A stretch of DNA of 62,164 nucleotides from Desulfuromonadales bacterium (GCA_016650295.1 JAENWA010000111.1:1-62164); one strand, 5' to 3'; shown: positions 33,456 to 42,522, counted from the stretch's first letter. The notes: a model not told the origin generated them from the letters alone. Numbers and translations: made by a program.

Positions 33456-34418
33456 ATGAAAGCCATACAAGTCAAGAGCTTCGGTTCCCCCGAGGTCATG
33501 GTGCTGCAGGAAGTTCCCGACCTTGCGCCTGGACCGAATCAGGTCGTTGTGACGGTCAAGGCGGCCGGCGTCAACCCGGTCGATACCTATATCCGATCCG
33601 GCCTCTACCGGCCGGACCTGAAGCTGCCCTATACACCCGGTATTGACGCCGCCGGTGTGGTCAGCGCCATTGGCAACGATGTCCGCCACAGAACAGTGGG
33701 CCAGCGTGTCTACGTGGCCTGGTCGCTCTCCGGGACATATGCCGAACAGGTGCTCTGCGATGAATTCCAGACCCATCCCCTGCCCGATGACATCAGTTTC
33801 GGCCAGGGTGCCGCTATCGGAGTGCCCTACGGCGCCGCCTACCGGGCGCTGTTTCAGCGGGCCCGCGCCCTGCCGGGTGAATCCGTCCTGGTGCATGGCG
33901 CCAGCGGCGGGGTAGGGATCGCGGCGGTCCAGCTTGCCCGGCAGTCTGGAATGCGGGTCATCGGCACAGCCGGAAGCGAAGAGGGGCGGCAGCTCGTCCT
34001 GGCCCAGGGGGCGCATCACGTGCTGAACCACCGTGCGGAAGGCTACCTGGACAGGCTCCGGGAACTGACCTGCGGCCAGGGTGTTGATGTGATTCTGGAG
34101 ATGCTGGCCAACCTGAACCTCGACCGGGATCTGCTGGCCCTGACTACGGGCGGCAGGGTAGTGATCATCGGCAGCCGGGGCAGGGTGGAGATTGATCCGC
34201 GCAACGCCATGAGTCGTGAAGCCACCATTATGGGAATGACACTCTACAACGCCAACGCCAGGGATCTGGCAGGCATGCATGCGGCCTTTGTAGCCGGTCT
34301 TGAAAACGGTACACTGCGCCCGGTTGTGAGCAGGGAACTGCCCCTGGCCGAGGCGGCGCGTGCCCACCATGCCGTGCTGGAAGCCAGCACACTCGGCAAG
34401 ATTGTTCTGGTTCCCTGA
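33456..34418 (+). CDS. NADPH:quinone reductase-like zinc-free MDR oxidoreductase
   Basis: 320 residues from the ATG at 33456 (AACGAGGTGATCCGG upstream). A medium-chain dehydrogenase/reductase of the quinone oxidoreductase/zeta-crystallin group. N-terminal KAAGVNPVDTYIRSGLY, substrate domain, then the NADPH Rossmann motif VHGASGGVGIAAVQLARQSG. No zinc-ligand cysteines are seen. It would reduce quinones or other enones by NADPH. It stands alone between the sucD terminator and the DUF4337 gene. Confidence 0.88.
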   Translation: MKAIQVKSFGSPEVMVLQEVPDLAPGPNQVVVTVKAAGVNPVDTYIRSGLYRPDLKLPYTPGIDAAGVVSAIGNDVRHRTVGQRVYVAWSLSGTYAEQVLCDEFQTHPLPDDISFGQGAAIGVPYGAAYRALFQRARALPGESVLVHGASGGVGIAAVQLARQSGMRVIGTAGSEEGRQLVLAQGAHHVLNHRAEGYLDRLRELTCGQGVDVILEMLANLNLDRDLLALTTGGRVVIIGSRGRVEIDPRNAMSREATIMGMTLYNANARDLAGMHAAFVAGLENGTLRPVVSRELPLAEAARAHHAVLEASTLGKIVLVP

Positions 34419-34456
34419 CTTATTGAAAAAACATCACCTTTGAAGGAGAAGCGCCC

Positions 34457-35047
34457 ATGAGCGAGACGAACGATCTTCAGCAGCGGCTGGATGTATCCGA
34501 AGCAAAAAATCGCCTCAACAACTGGGTGGCCATAACCGTGGCCATCATTTCCGTATTCATGGCGGTCAGCAAGGTGAAGGACGACAACATTGTCCAGGCT
34601 ATGCTGCAGGCCAAGTCGGATGCCGTTGACAGCTGGAACGAGTACCAGTCCAAGAAGGTCAAGCAGCATATGGCAGAACTGGGCCTGAATCAGGTCAAAG
34701 CCATGCAGGTACTGGCCCCGGCCAGGGGGAGCGAGGTGCTGGTCGCCCAGCAGAAAAACTACCAGGAGAATATTGTTCGCTATCAGGCCGAGGAAGACGT
34801 GCTGATGAAGAAGGCCAAGGGCTTCGAGAAGCTCTACGATGACCTCAACTACCGGGATGATCAGTTCGACCTGTCCGACGCGACCCTCTCAATCTCCCTG
34901 GCCATGCTGGCGATTGTCGCCCTGACCGGAAAGCGCCGTCTGATCGCTCTGGCCTGGATTTTTGCCGGCTTTGGCATCACCATGGGACTGGCCGGACTAT
35001 TGGGTCTGCATCTGCACCTTGATGCACTGTCGAAACTGCTGTCGTAG
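34457..35047 (+). CDS. DUF4337-like membrane protein
   Basis: 196 residues. One membrane helix near 22-40 (NWVAITVAIISVFMAVSKV), a long polar helical segment with WNEYQSKKVKQHMAE (about 45-135), then two C-terminal membrane helices (about 143-160 and 165-187). This arrangement and the sequence SWNEYQSKKVK are those of DUF4337. Function is unknown. GAAGGAGAAGCGCCC precedes the start, 38 bases after the oxidoreductase gene. Confidence 0.75.
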   Translation: MSETNDLQQRLDVSEAKNRLNNWVAITVAIISVFMAVSKVKDDNIVQAMLQAKSDAVDSWNEYQSKKVKQHMAELGLNQVKAMQVLAPARGSEVLVAQQKNYQENIVRYQAEEDVLMKKAKGFEKLYDDLNYRDDQFDLSDATLSISLAMLAIVALTGKRRLIALAWIFAGFGITMGLAGLLGLHLHLDALSKLLS

Positions 35048-35059
35048 GTTATACCTAAT

Positions 35060-35246
35060 AAAAGCATTTACCGCAGAGTACGCAGAGTAACGCAGAGGAA
35101 AATCAAAAGGTTAAGACCACAAAGCGTTTCACCTTTTTGGAGAATAGAATTTTATCCATGTGCATTGGTTTTCTCTGCGGACCTCGCTTAGAAGCGCCTA
35201 CTTTTGGTTGCGACCTCTGCGTTTCAACTGCCGTTTATAGGTTAAA
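35060..35246. repeat. Inverted repeat copy 2 (about 190 bp)
   Basis: Reverse-complement partner of 30826-31014, starting AAAAGCATTTACCGCAGAG and ending near GGTTAAAT. The shared blocks include CTCGCTTAGAAGCGCCTACT, which is itself partly palindromic (CTTAGAAG). It is the only content of 35048-35274. Confidence 0.85.
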
Positions 35247-35274
35247 TCCTGTCCCCTCCACCGGACCCAAAAAG

Positions 35275-35312
35275 AACCGCCCCTCAGCATGCTGCCGGGG
35301 GCGGTTTTTTTT
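35275..35312. terminator. GC-rich bidirectional terminator
   Basis: AACCGCCCC and GGGGCGGTT pair around a loop that contains GCATGC, followed by a T8 run. It serves the end of the DUF4337 side and, in reverse, the Tim44-like gene. Confidence 0.8.
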
Positions 35313-35338
35313 GTTCGGTTGAAGGATTGTAACTGCTG

Positions 35339-36301
35339 CTATTTCTGATTAATCGCCGACAGATTCCAGCTGTTGCTGCCGACCGGCCGGGTAAAGGTCC
35401 AGTACTCTTCGAACTTTACCGGATCGGTCTTGCTGCCGGACAGCACCGCGCCGGTCGTGTCGTCGGTGGTGTAATCAAGCAGGTTGGCGTAGATCAGCGC
35501 GCTGATGAAATCCTGCCCGGATTCCTGCCAGGCCTCGACAATCTCCACGTTTCTGACGGCGATGTTCTCCAGCCGGTTGATCTGCTTGTCGCGCAGCAGC
35601 TTTTCAAGGTCCTGCTGCAGGATTCCCCGCATTTCATCGGTCAGGAGAGCGGCCGCCGGAGTCAGGTCCCGATTCATCCAGGCACCCTGGATCTTGAAAA
35701 AGTTGTCCATAACCTGATCATTGAAACGATCTTCGTTAAAGGATGGATCGAACTGGCGAATATGCCCCAGACCGGTTTCCAGGTCGTCTTTTACCGGGGC
35801 GCTGTCCTGAGTGCCGCCGAACAGCGGCGTCACGTTGCCGCCCTGATAGGGTGTCTGGCTGAGCGAGTTATTCGAGGCGTTGTCTCTCCTGCTCTTTACA
35901 AACCGGTAGATCAGGAACGCAATGCCGGCCAGCAGGATGATTTCAAAGATACCGATACCACCACCACCGCCACCCCAGCCGCCGGAACCGCCCATGCCGA
36001 GGCTTCTGAAAAGCATGCCGCCCAGCAGGCCGCCGGCGATACCACCGGCCATGCTTCTAAAAAAACCGCCGGACGTCGCAGGCTGTTGATAGGCCGGGGC
36101 CGGAGCGGGCGCTGCCTGCTGCGGGCGGGAAGGCGACGATTGCGGGCTTGGACTGGCCGGCTGGGAATAGCTGCGTGTCCCGCGACTGCCCATGGAACGG
36201 CTGCCGCCGACCCGGGCCTGCGCCTCAAATTCAAAAAAGGTAACAGCGAGAAACAGTGCGGCTGCAGACAGTGTGACTATCGTTACGACGGGTCTTCTCA
36301 T
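35339..36301 (-). CDS. Tim44-like domain membrane protein
   Basis: 320 residues from the ATG at 36301 (AAGGAGTCGGAAAT upstream). A signal-like helix (VTIVTLSAAALFLAVTFFEF) comes first, then a low-complexity Ser/Gln/Pro/Ala linker, a glycine-rich stretch (GGIAGGLLGGMLF, then GGWGGGGGG), a membrane helix (IFEIILLAGIAFLIYRFV, about 118-137) and a C-terminal Tim44-like domain (DPSFNEDRFNDQVMDNFFKI, then FEEYWTFTRPVGSNSWNLSA). Bacterial members are membrane proteins of unclear function, sometimes called MLTR/Tim44-like. It is monocistronic between two terminator/promoter regions. Confidence 0.85.
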   Translation of the reverse strand: MRRPVVTIVTLSAAALFLAVTFFEFEAQARVGGSRSMGSRGTRSYSQPASPSPQSSPSRPQQAAPAPAPAYQQPATSGGFFRSMAGGIAGGLLGGMLFRSLGMGGSGGWGGGGGGIGIFEIILLAGIAFLIYRFVKSRRDNASNNSLSQTPYQGGNVTPLFGGTQDSAPVKDDLETGLGHIRQFDPSFNEDRFNDQVMDNFFKIQGAWMNRDLTPAAALLTDEMRGILQQDLEKLLRDKQINRLENIAVRNVEIVEAWQESGQDFISALIYANLLDYTTDDTTGAVLSGSKTDPVKFEEYWTFTRPVGSNSWNLSAINQK

Positions 36302-36769
36302 ATTTCCGACTCCTTGCACCATTGCATGGTGAACTGCTGAACTGGTTTTTAATAGTACTCAATACGTACAATGCAATTCATTCCGGAATTAGTCAATCAT
36401 TTCAGAGCATAAATAAACACCACTCCAACGCATATTGGCTTTAATATATTAACTGGTAGATCAGCAACTTGGCAATTTAATATTTGTATCAAGGAGTAAA
36501 GCGTATGCTCATGAGTCTTTGATTGCGCCGCCAGCGTTCTGAAGAGCGAAGGGGGCAACGCTGAGGCGGTCATAATTCAAGAAATGCTGTAACCAATAAT
36601 TATATATACCTGATTAATGTTAATTTAAACATATTAATTAATAAAAGCATAAAAATAAATTGACAATTAGCTTGGATTTACCTGTTCATAACTGCTCAAG
36701 TCGGTAAGATTAGCGCATTTGGTTCTGGAGTCTGTAAAAATATTTTATTTAAATAAATAAAGATTTGTC
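36302..36769. other. AT-rich intergenic stretch before the riboswitch promoter
   Basis: Mostly A/T sequence. One exception is a GC-rich patch at about 36524-36572 in which CCGCCAGCGTT and AACGCTGAGGCGG can pair; the same patch reads as a short coding-like tail (SVLKSEGGNAEAVIIQEML, stop at 36592-36594), so it may be the end of a lost gene. No intact gene is visible. Confidence 0.35.
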
Positions 36770-36799
36770 TTGACAATAAGTTTTTACAAATTGTATACA
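36770..36799 (+). promoter_or_regulatory. Sigma-70-type promoter of the envelope operon
   Basis: TTGACA at 36770-36775 and TATACA at 36794-36799 with an 18-base spacer. The predicted start is near 36806, about 40 bases before the aptamer, so the riboswitch would be in the 5' leader. Confidence 0.6.
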
Positions 36800-36843
36800 A
36801 TTGTAAAATATTTAACATATAAAAATAAATTAAATTAATCATA

Positions 36844-36928
36844 CCTTGGAAAAGAGCAAACTCTGAGTAATCAGGGGACGCAGAGTCACAGATCCATAAT
36901 TATGGATGGCTGGTCCGCCGAAGAGGGT
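36844..36928 (+). ncRNA. GEMM-I cyclic dinucleotide riboswitch, predicted cGAMP type
   Basis: The aptamer shows the GEMM-I landmarks in order: GAGCAAAC, a stem capped by a GNRA loop (CTGA-GTAA-TCAG), GGGACGCAGAG followed by TCAC, a second hairpin (ATCCATAATTATGGAT), and GGCTGGTCCGCCGA. Aligned with the Vc2 c-di-GMP aptamer without gaps, the ligand-contacting position 20 is A (36855) rather than G. A20 is the known hallmark of the GEMM-Ib subclass that prefers 3',3'-cGAMP, described from Geobacter relatives. The class is clear; the ligand is inferred. Confidence 0.85.
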
Positions 36929-36952
36929 CAATTGCCATTTTCATATGGCTTT

Positions 36953-36989
36953 AACGTGCCCATTCAGTTTGAATGGGCACGTTTTTTAT
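36953..36989 (+). terminator. Terminator of the riboswitch expression platform
   Basis: ACGTGCCCATTC and GAATGGGCACGT pair perfectly over 12 bases around AGTTT, followed by a T6 run. It lies 25 bases after the aptamer and 70 bases before the first gene, so the switch should act by transcription termination/antitermination. Whether ligand turns expression on or off cannot be read directly. Confidence 0.92.
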
Positions 36990-37060
36990 TTTACTACACA
37001 ACAGAACTCGGAGCATGTCAATTCCGAGATATCTAATTAAAAACAAGGAGGAATCTACAA

Positions 37061-38566
37061 ATGAAAAGAAAATTAATTGCTGGATGGTCATGGGGCGATG
37101 GAAGTAAGCGAGTATGGCGTTCTACAGCCATGATGTTCTGTATTCTACCTCTCTTGTTGATGTTCGGATGTGCAGGTACAACAACATTCACGGCTTATCC
37201 AACAAAGATAAATCCCTATATTGCAAGTATTCAAACCCGAACCCCAATCGATTTCACTCAATGTTTGATCAGTGAGTGCGAAAGTAAAGACCTGATATTG
37301 TATAATATGGAACGTGGACGCATTGCTCAACTTACTGGCGATCTTGATAACAGCCAAAAAGATTTTCGTGCGTCAATAGAGCAGATTAAGCTGAATGATG
37401 AAAAAGCCCATATTACTGCTTCAGGCATTGGATCAAACTTCGCGGCAGCTGCGGTTAATGATAATGCTATACCATACGTAGGATCTGGTTATGAGAGAGT
37501 AATGCTTCATCATTATCAAGCAATGAACTATATTAAGAAACAGGATCTCGATGGTGCCGGAGTCGAGGTTCGTGTTGCGAACGCTGAGCAAGAAGCTGCC
37601 CTAAAGCAATTCGAAGGTGATCTTGAAAAAGCACAAAAAGACGCTGAAGAGAAAAATGTTAATTCCGATAGTAACTCAAAAATAAGCAGCCAATATGCGC
37701 AGATGGATGAAGTTGCCGGAAAAGTGAAAAACTCATTCCAAAATGCATATACTTTCTATCTCTCAGGTTTTATTTATGAGCTTAATAAACAGTACAATGA
37801 TGCATACATCGATTATAAAAAAGCTTTGGAAATCTACCCTGAAAACACTTACCTTCAAAAAGACGTTCTCCGGCTCGCAGATACTCTTGACATGCGAGAA
37901 GATATTTCGGCTCTAAGCGAACGATTTAATATTTCGCCTATTAAAATCTCGTCAGGAAGTGGTGAGCTTCTTGTAATTTACGAGGATGGCTTTGCTCCTC
38001 AGAAACAAGAAGTTAAAATTCCGATCCCCGTTCCACGCGTAGGACTGTTAGCAATTGCATTTCCGATCTATAAGGAATCATGGACTCGTCAAGTCCCGTT
38101 GAACGTGTCGGATAACACCACTCAGATCGGAATAACTGAGCCTATCTGCGATTTTAGAGCGCTGGCAGTTAAAGCACTTAAAGAGCAGATTCCAGTCATC
38201 GCAGTTCGTCAGGTAGTTCGTGCGGCAGCTAAAGGAGCAGCATCATTAGGGGCGAAGAAAGTTGCTGATCAACTTGGAGTAGGTTTTCTCGGGACATTAA
38301 CGGCCAGTATTTATAATTATGCTAGTGAAAACGCTGACCTTCGTAGCTGGTTAACTCTGCCATCAAATGCTCAAATACTCCGAACACAACTTCAGCCTGG
38401 TATGCATAAAATCGCTCTAACATCCCCAGTAAGTGCGGGCCCATTTTATGTAGACGTAGAAATTTCAGCCGGTGGGAAAACTATCCTTCATGTAGTTCGT
38501 GCAGGATCACAGTTCTATATGTCTTCTACACCATTTAAACTTCAAGCGCTCTCAGCTCAATTATAG
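37061..38566 (+). CDS. COG3014-like lipoprotein with TPR-like repeats
   Basis: 501 residues. An N-terminal membrane segment ends in the lipobox LLLMFGC (Cys37), so the mature protein is probably a lipoprotein. The body has helical TPR-like units (GFIYELNKQYNDAYIDYKKA then LEIYPENTYLQKDVLRLADT) and a coiled-coil stretch with QAEQE/EKAQKDAEEK. It resembles COG3014 proteins, which in Vibrio and Shewanella sit beside YcfL and LpoB genes; the same neighbours follow here. AAGGAGGAATCTACAA precedes the ATG. First gene under the GEMM-I riboswitch. Molecular role unknown, likely in the cell envelope. Confidence 0.7.
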   Translation: MKRKLIAGWSWGDGSKRVWRSTAMMFCILPLLLMFGCAGTTTFTAYPTKINPYIASIQTRTPIDFTQCLISECESKDLILYNMERGRIAQLTGDLDNSQKDFRASIEQIKLNDEKAHITASGIGSNFAAAAVNDNAIPYVGSGYERVMLHHYQAMNYIKKQDLDGAGVEVRVANAEQEAALKQFEGDLEKAQKDAEEKNVNSDSNSKISSQYAQMDEVAGKVKNSFQNAYTFYLSGFIYELNKQYNDAYIDYKKALEIYPENTYLQKDVLRLADTLDMREDISALSERFNISPIKISSGSGELLVIYEDGFAPQKQEVKIPIPVPRVGLLAIAFPIYKESWTRQVPLNVSDNTTQIGITEPICDFRALAVKALKEQIPVIAVRQVVRAAAKGAASLGAKKVADQLGVGFLGTLTASIYNYASENADLRSWLTLPSNAQILRTQLQPGMHKIALTSPVSAGPFYVDVEISAGGKTILHVVRAGSQFYMSSTPFKLQALSAQL

Positions 38567-38574
38567 GAGGTGAT

Positions 38575-39663
38575 ATGAGAAACATCAGTGCCGCAGTGAT
38601 CTGTGTTTTTATGATATTTATCGGAGTAACGGCTGTTTTTGCGGATGAAATAACGACAGATGAGCCCGTACCGATGCTACGCGCTGCCATATTCGTGCAG
38701 AATCATGCAGGTCCGGAATTTAGAGGTCAAATAGATCCACTTACTAATCAGCTTGCGGCACGCCTAAATGAGAAAGGATTCTCTGTAATAGATAGACGTG
38801 ATGTGTTGACTAAATTCAGTGAAAGCCGTGAGAGTGATGCAACAACCATTAAAGCCGCAAAAACTTTAGAGCAGCTTTCAAAATACGACAAGAGCGACAG
38901 TAGGTTGGAAGACGCTTTAACCGGTGGCTCTGCTTTACGAATTGCTCGCCAGATTGGTGCGGATTACTTAATAATGGCGACCATAAATTCCCTCAGTCAA
39001 GAAACTCGCACATTTAAGGGGCAGGGGACAGTTTACGGTACGAACAATGAGACGACCATCTTCAATCTGAAACTTGCTGTCAAGGTTCTGGAAGGTGGAC
39101 AGGGAGGTGCAGTCTATGGAGATGTTGTGACTACTTCCGAACGCATAGCCGTAGGAGAAAACCTAGTAATAGCCACCAATGATATTTATCCGCGTCTCAT
39201 AGAAGCAGCAGCTGCAAAAATTGCCGATAATATTTCAAATAAAATTGAACTTATAAGAAGTGTCAAAGTAAATATACCTGCTGCGGTTAAATTTACAGTA
39301 ACAAGTAATATCAAAGGTTCAACAGTGGAACTCGATGGCGCCGTATTAGGCTCGACTCCCGGAATATTCTCAGCAGAGCCCGGTATCCACACTTTGCGGG
39401 TATCAAAAGAATGGCTGACAAACTGGGAGCGGACAGTAAATATTACTCCGAATCAAACAATTAACGTTGCTTTGGAACTTTCAGATGAAGGCATTCAGCG
39501 CTATACAACATTGGAGAGATTCAAGGCAGAAATCAGCATTGCCAAAGAACAGAGCGATGCAGATGCCTATGCCAAAAAGAGGGTCGCTGAAGGAGAAAAG
39601 CAAAAAAGGGAGCGTAGTTATGAAAGGTACCAGGGAGCTCCCACAACCAATATAATTCATTGA
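38575..39663 (+). CDS. Exported CsgG-like protein with PEGA domain
   Basis: 362 residues with a signal peptide (cleavage after about residue 23, VFA-DE). Residues about 30-235 resemble the CsgG/curli-assembly and LpoB alpha/beta fold (LAARLNEKGFSVIDRRDVLT, ALRIARQIGADYLIMATINS). Residues about 240-305 are a PEGA domain (STVELDGAVLGSTPGIFS, EPGIHTLRVSKEWLTNWER), a cell-surface beta fold. The C-terminal tail is charged. It starts 9 bases after the preceding gene (GGAGGTGAT is its RBS), so it is in the same operon. Confidence 0.65.
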   Translation: MRNISAAVICVFMIFIGVTAVFADEITTDEPVPMLRAAIFVQNHAGPEFRGQIDPLTNQLAARLNEKGFSVIDRRDVLTKFSESRESDATTIKAAKTLEQLSKYDKSDSRLEDALTGGSALRIARQIGADYLIMATINSLSQETRTFKGQGTVYGTNNETTIFNLKLAVKVLEGGQGGAVYGDVVTTSERIAVGENLVIATNDIYPRLIEAAAAKIADNISNKIELIRSVKVNIPAAVKFTVTSNIKGSTVELDGAVLGSTPGIFSAEPGIHTLRVSKEWLTNWERTVNITPNQTINVALELSDEGIQRYTTLERFKAEISIAKEQSDADAYAKKRVAEGEKQKRERSYERYQGAPTTNIIH

Positions 39664-39685
39664 CGAACTATACAAGGAGCTGATA

Positions 39686-40654
39686 ATGCGTCTCGTTTCA
39701 ATAAAATTACTGACAGTTATGACATTCCTTTTGACTCCTTTTCTGCTTCATGCAGCGGAACTGAGCCAGGGCGAAAAAGACACCATTTTTATCGGCGAGT
39801 TGAAGTTACAGTCTTCTGTTGCAGAACAAGCAAATAATCGAGGTCAGCTGCTCGAACTTAAAAGAGCATTGCAATCTCTTGACAGCCAACTGATTTCTTC
39901 GCTTAACGCAACCAGGGTATTCCAATTAGTTGAGCGCAAACGAAAAGGAGACCTGGAACTCGAACAGGGCTTCGCAGCTGCTGTAGTCGATCCTAATGAT
40001 AAATCAGCTGCTCAAGCAGGAAAAATGGCTGGTGCTAAATTTGCATTTTTGCCACAGATTGATGGATTTGAAGATAACACCGAAAGGATTGAACAGACAG
40101 CCATCGGTCGGACTGTTATTGATCGAAAACTATTTATTTCAGCTGTTGTTCAGGTCGTTGACACTACAACCGGCAAACTACTTCCCGATTCCCCAAGCAT
40201 CACTGTCAGCAAAGAGGAAACGATCAATGCTCGATCTGGACAGGCACAAACAAGTGACAAGTTGATTGTCGAGCTTGCCAAAGAGGCCGCCCAAAAACTT
40301 TCGCAAGAGTTAGTAGCACTCCTTCGCCCGGCAAAAATACTGGCGGTTACTGGCAAACAACTCACAATCAACAGGGGAACTGAAGCAGGATTCCAAAATG
40401 GAGAGACTGTTGAAATCTTCGCCTCACGGAACATCAAAGATGATGACACCGGAGAGACATTCCGAGAAGAGATACCCGTTGGTAAGGCAACAATTGTCCG
40501 TTCAGACAAGAAACAAAGCACTGCCAGCATCAGCGGGGAGAATTTTGGAATCGCTAAAGGCTGCGTCGTAAAGCTATTGCGTACTGAAGCAAAGAATAAC
40601 ATGGGAAATGACGATTCAACTCCAGGTTCTAGCGACAACCCTGCAAAATGGTAG
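39686..40654 (+). CDS. Exported CsgG/FlgT-like envelope protein
   Basis: 322 residues with a signal peptide (MTFLLTPFLLHA-AE). The N-terminal part resembles the CsgG-like fold (ISSLNATRVFQLVERKRKGD, AGAKFAFLPQIDGFED). The C-terminal ~100 residues (ILAVTGKQLTINRGTEAGFQ, then IPVGKATIVRSDKKQSTASI) look like the small beta domain found at the C-terminus of the flagellar protein FlgT. AAGGAGCTGATA precedes the ATG, 22 bases after the PEGA gene. It probably builds or stabilises an outer-membrane-associated assembly with its neighbours; this is inference from fold and context. Confidence 0.6.
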   Translation: MRLVSIKLLTVMTFLLTPFLLHAAELSQGEKDTIFIGELKLQSSVAEQANNRGQLLELKRALQSLDSQLISSLNATRVFQLVERKRKGDLELEQGFAAAVVDPNDKSAAQAGKMAGAKFAFLPQIDGFEDNTERIEQTAIGRTVIDRKLFISAVVQVVDTTTGKLLPDSPSITVSKEETINARSGQAQTSDKLIVELAKEAAQKLSQELVALLRPAKILAVTGKQLTINRGTEAGFQNGETVEIFASRNIKDDDTGETFREEIPVGKATIVRSDKKQSTASISGENFGIAKGCVVKLLRTEAKNNMGNDDSTPGSSDNPAKW

Positions 40655-40758
40655 CGAATCAATAGCTATGCTTCATTGCATCTCAAGAAGAACCTGCTAG
40701 ATTATCATGTCAATAGAATTGGTTTATTCTGAGAGCGAATCAAAAATGGAGGACGAAA

Positions 40759-41211
40759 ATGAACAAGATAACCGCTAGATCATTATGTGTCGCAACTCTC
40801 GTTGTTGGATACCTTAGCTTACTGATAACAGGATGCGCCATCACCAGCGGAACTGAGGCATCAGGAAAAGTGGTTGAAAATAACCGTAAAGCCGAGCTCA
40901 ATAAATCAATTGTCATTAACAATCGAGGACTTGCCAGCGACATTGAGATCACTGACATGCGAAGCACTTTTGTAGGTAAAATGCTGAAGGTCCAGGTATC
41001 ACTTCGTTCAAATAATAGGGATACGACACCAATTCAGTACAAATTTAATTGGCTTGATGTCCAAGGTTTTGAAATCAATGCGAATCAAGCTTGGAAACCA
41101 TTCATGGTTTACGGAAAAGAAACAAAAACTATCCAAGGCGTTGCTCCAGATCCACGTGCGAAAGAATTTAAGTTAAAGATTCGAGACCCTGATTCAGCTG
41201 ACGACTACTAG
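40759..41211 (+). CDS. ycfL: YcfL-like lipoprotein (DUF1425)
   Basis: 150 residues. Lipobox LSLLITGC with Cys26. The domain (SIVINNRGLASDIEITDMRS, LKVQVSLRSNNRDTTPIQYK, FNWLDVQGFEI) is that of YcfL, a periplasm-facing outer-membrane lipoprotein family. In E. coli ycfL is directly upstream of lpoB, and the same order occurs here. The 105-base gap to the upstream gene has no clear terminator, so it probably stays within the riboswitch operon. Confidence 0.82.
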   Translation: MNKITARSLCVATLVVGYLSLLITGCAITSGTEASGKVVENNRKAELNKSIVINNRGLASDIEITDMRSTFVGKMLKVQVSLRSNNRDTTPIQYKFNWLDVQGFEINANQAWKPFMVYGKETKTIQGVAPDPRAKEFKLKIRDPDSADDY

Positions 41212-41238
41212 CAATCAAATATAAATCGAGGTATCTAA

Positions 41239-41847
41239 ATGAAAAAGACAAATCTCAAAGTAAATCTCATTATTCTACCATGTTTAGCGCTGCTTGCTGG
41301 ATGTGCTACTGTTCCAAACGTTCAATACGGCGATGCCGGATCGGCGAAACCCATTAGTACGGAATTTGGCTCTTCAGATCTTCAGCAGATTGCTGAAACA
41401 ATGGTTGATTCTCTTGTAACCTTTCCTCCAATTGTTGAATTAACTGCACAGAAGCGCCCAGTAATTTCAGTTGACAAGGTTAAGAATAAAACTATGCAAC
41501 ACATTGATACCGAGTCGGTTACCGATACTCTCCGCACAAAACTAATAAAATCTGGGAAATTTAGGTTTATAGACAGAACTACTGATGCTGCAGCTATTGA
41601 AGAAATAAGAACTCAGCAAGATAGCGGACTTGTCGATAGAAAAAAAGCGGTCAACTTTGGTTCACAAACCGGAGCCGATTTTATATTGACGTCAAATTTT
41701 TCTGAGATTCGCCAAAGAGCAGGGAGTGTTACGGACGTCTATTACAAATTTACTATGAATTTAAAGAACTTGAGAACTGGAGTCCTTGAGTGGTCAGATG
41801 AGAAAGAAATTCGTAAGGTCTTTAACAAATCTCTTTTTGGTGGCTAA
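41239..41847 (+). CDS. lpoB: Penicillin-binding protein activator LpoB-like lipoprotein
   Basis: 202 residues. Lipobox LALLAGC with Cys22. The globular part (PVISVDKVKNKTMQHIDTES, KFRFIDRTTDAAAIEEIRTQ, GADFILTSNFSEIRQ) is the LpoB fold. In enterobacteria LpoB crosses the periplasm from the outer membrane and activates the glycosyltransferase of PBP1b; this lineage lacks proof of that partner. The linker after Cys22 is short. It follows ycfL by 27 bases and GAGGTATCTAA precedes the ATG. Confidence 0.85.
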   Translation: MKKTNLKVNLIILPCLALLAGCATVPNVQYGDAGSAKPISTEFGSSDLQQIAETMVDSLVTFPPIVELTAQKRPVISVDKVKNKTMQHIDTESVTDTLRTKLIKSGKFRFIDRTTDAAAIEEIRTQQDSGLVDRKKAVNFGSQTGADFILTSNFSEIRQRAGSVTDVYYKFTMNLKNLRTGVLEWSDEKEIRKVFNKSLFGG

Positions 41848-41880
41848 TACTTATTATAGGTACTTAAAGGAGCTGAGAAC

Positions 41881-42468
41881 ATGAATAAAATATTAGTTAG
41901 TATTGTGGTTATGTTTCTCGCAGTACTTTGTAGTAATCATGTGTATGCTACTGATGTCCGGCCATATCTAGAGGCTCACGTAGGTGCGGTTTTCAGCGCT
42001 GATAGCAATTTGGGTACGGACAAAGTTACTTACGACCCTGGTTTGGTAGCTGGTGGGGCTCTTGGACTTGATTTTGAATTCCTTCGAATCGAAGCAAATA
42101 TTGACTATCGTCGAGCTGATATATCCAAAGTCTCATCAAACAACGTAAACAGTGATTTACAACTTTTGAGTTACATGGTTAATGGCCACTTGGTTGCACC
42201 ATTGCAGTTTCCGGTAAAACCTTATCTTTTGGGCGGAGTTGGCTTTGCGACTGCCTTTGTTAGTGATTTTGCTGGTTCATCTAGCAGTAAACAAAGTAAT
42301 ACCAGATTTTCTTATGAAGTGGGTGCTGGCGTCGGCTACGAGATCAAAAGAAACGTGACACTTGATATTAACTACCGTTATCTAGGGGTATCTGATTTCG
42401 ATTTTAACGGGACTAGATTCAGCTATTCTGCTAATAATGTACTCTTTGGCGTAAGGTATTCTTATTGA
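41881..42468 (+). CDS. Outer-membrane beta-barrel protein (OmpA-like porin type)
   Basis: 195 residues. Signal peptide MNKILVSIVVMFLAVLCSNH followed by VYA, then eight amphipathic strands typical of small OMPs (YLEAHVGAVFS, LVAGGALGLDFEF, YLLGGVGFATAFV, RFSYEVGAGVGYE, VTLDINYRYLGVSDF) and the C-terminal aromatic signal VLFGVRYSY for Bam insertion. Last gene of the operon, with an intrinsic terminator 54 bases downstream. Confidence 0.82.
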   Translation: MNKILVSIVVMFLAVLCSNHVYATDVRPYLEAHVGAVFSADSNLGTDKVTYDPGLVAGGALGLDFEFLRIEANIDYRRADISKVSSNNVNSDLQLLSYMVNGHLVAPLQFPVKPYLLGGVGFATAFVSDFAGSSSSKQSNTRFSYEVGAGVGYEIKRNVTLDINYRYLGVSDFDFNGTRFSYSANNVLFGVRYSY

Positions 42469-42522
42469 TTTATAAATTGTTTGCTCATTTAAATAAGATA
42501 AAAAACTGTCGTTTTCTAAATA

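Noticed and set aside
36524-36594. GC-rich hairpin that might be an integron attC site or regulatory RNA
   Set aside because: The arms do not contain the RYYYAAC/GTTRRRY core sites, and the same bases read as a coding-like tail, so a gene remnant is as likely.
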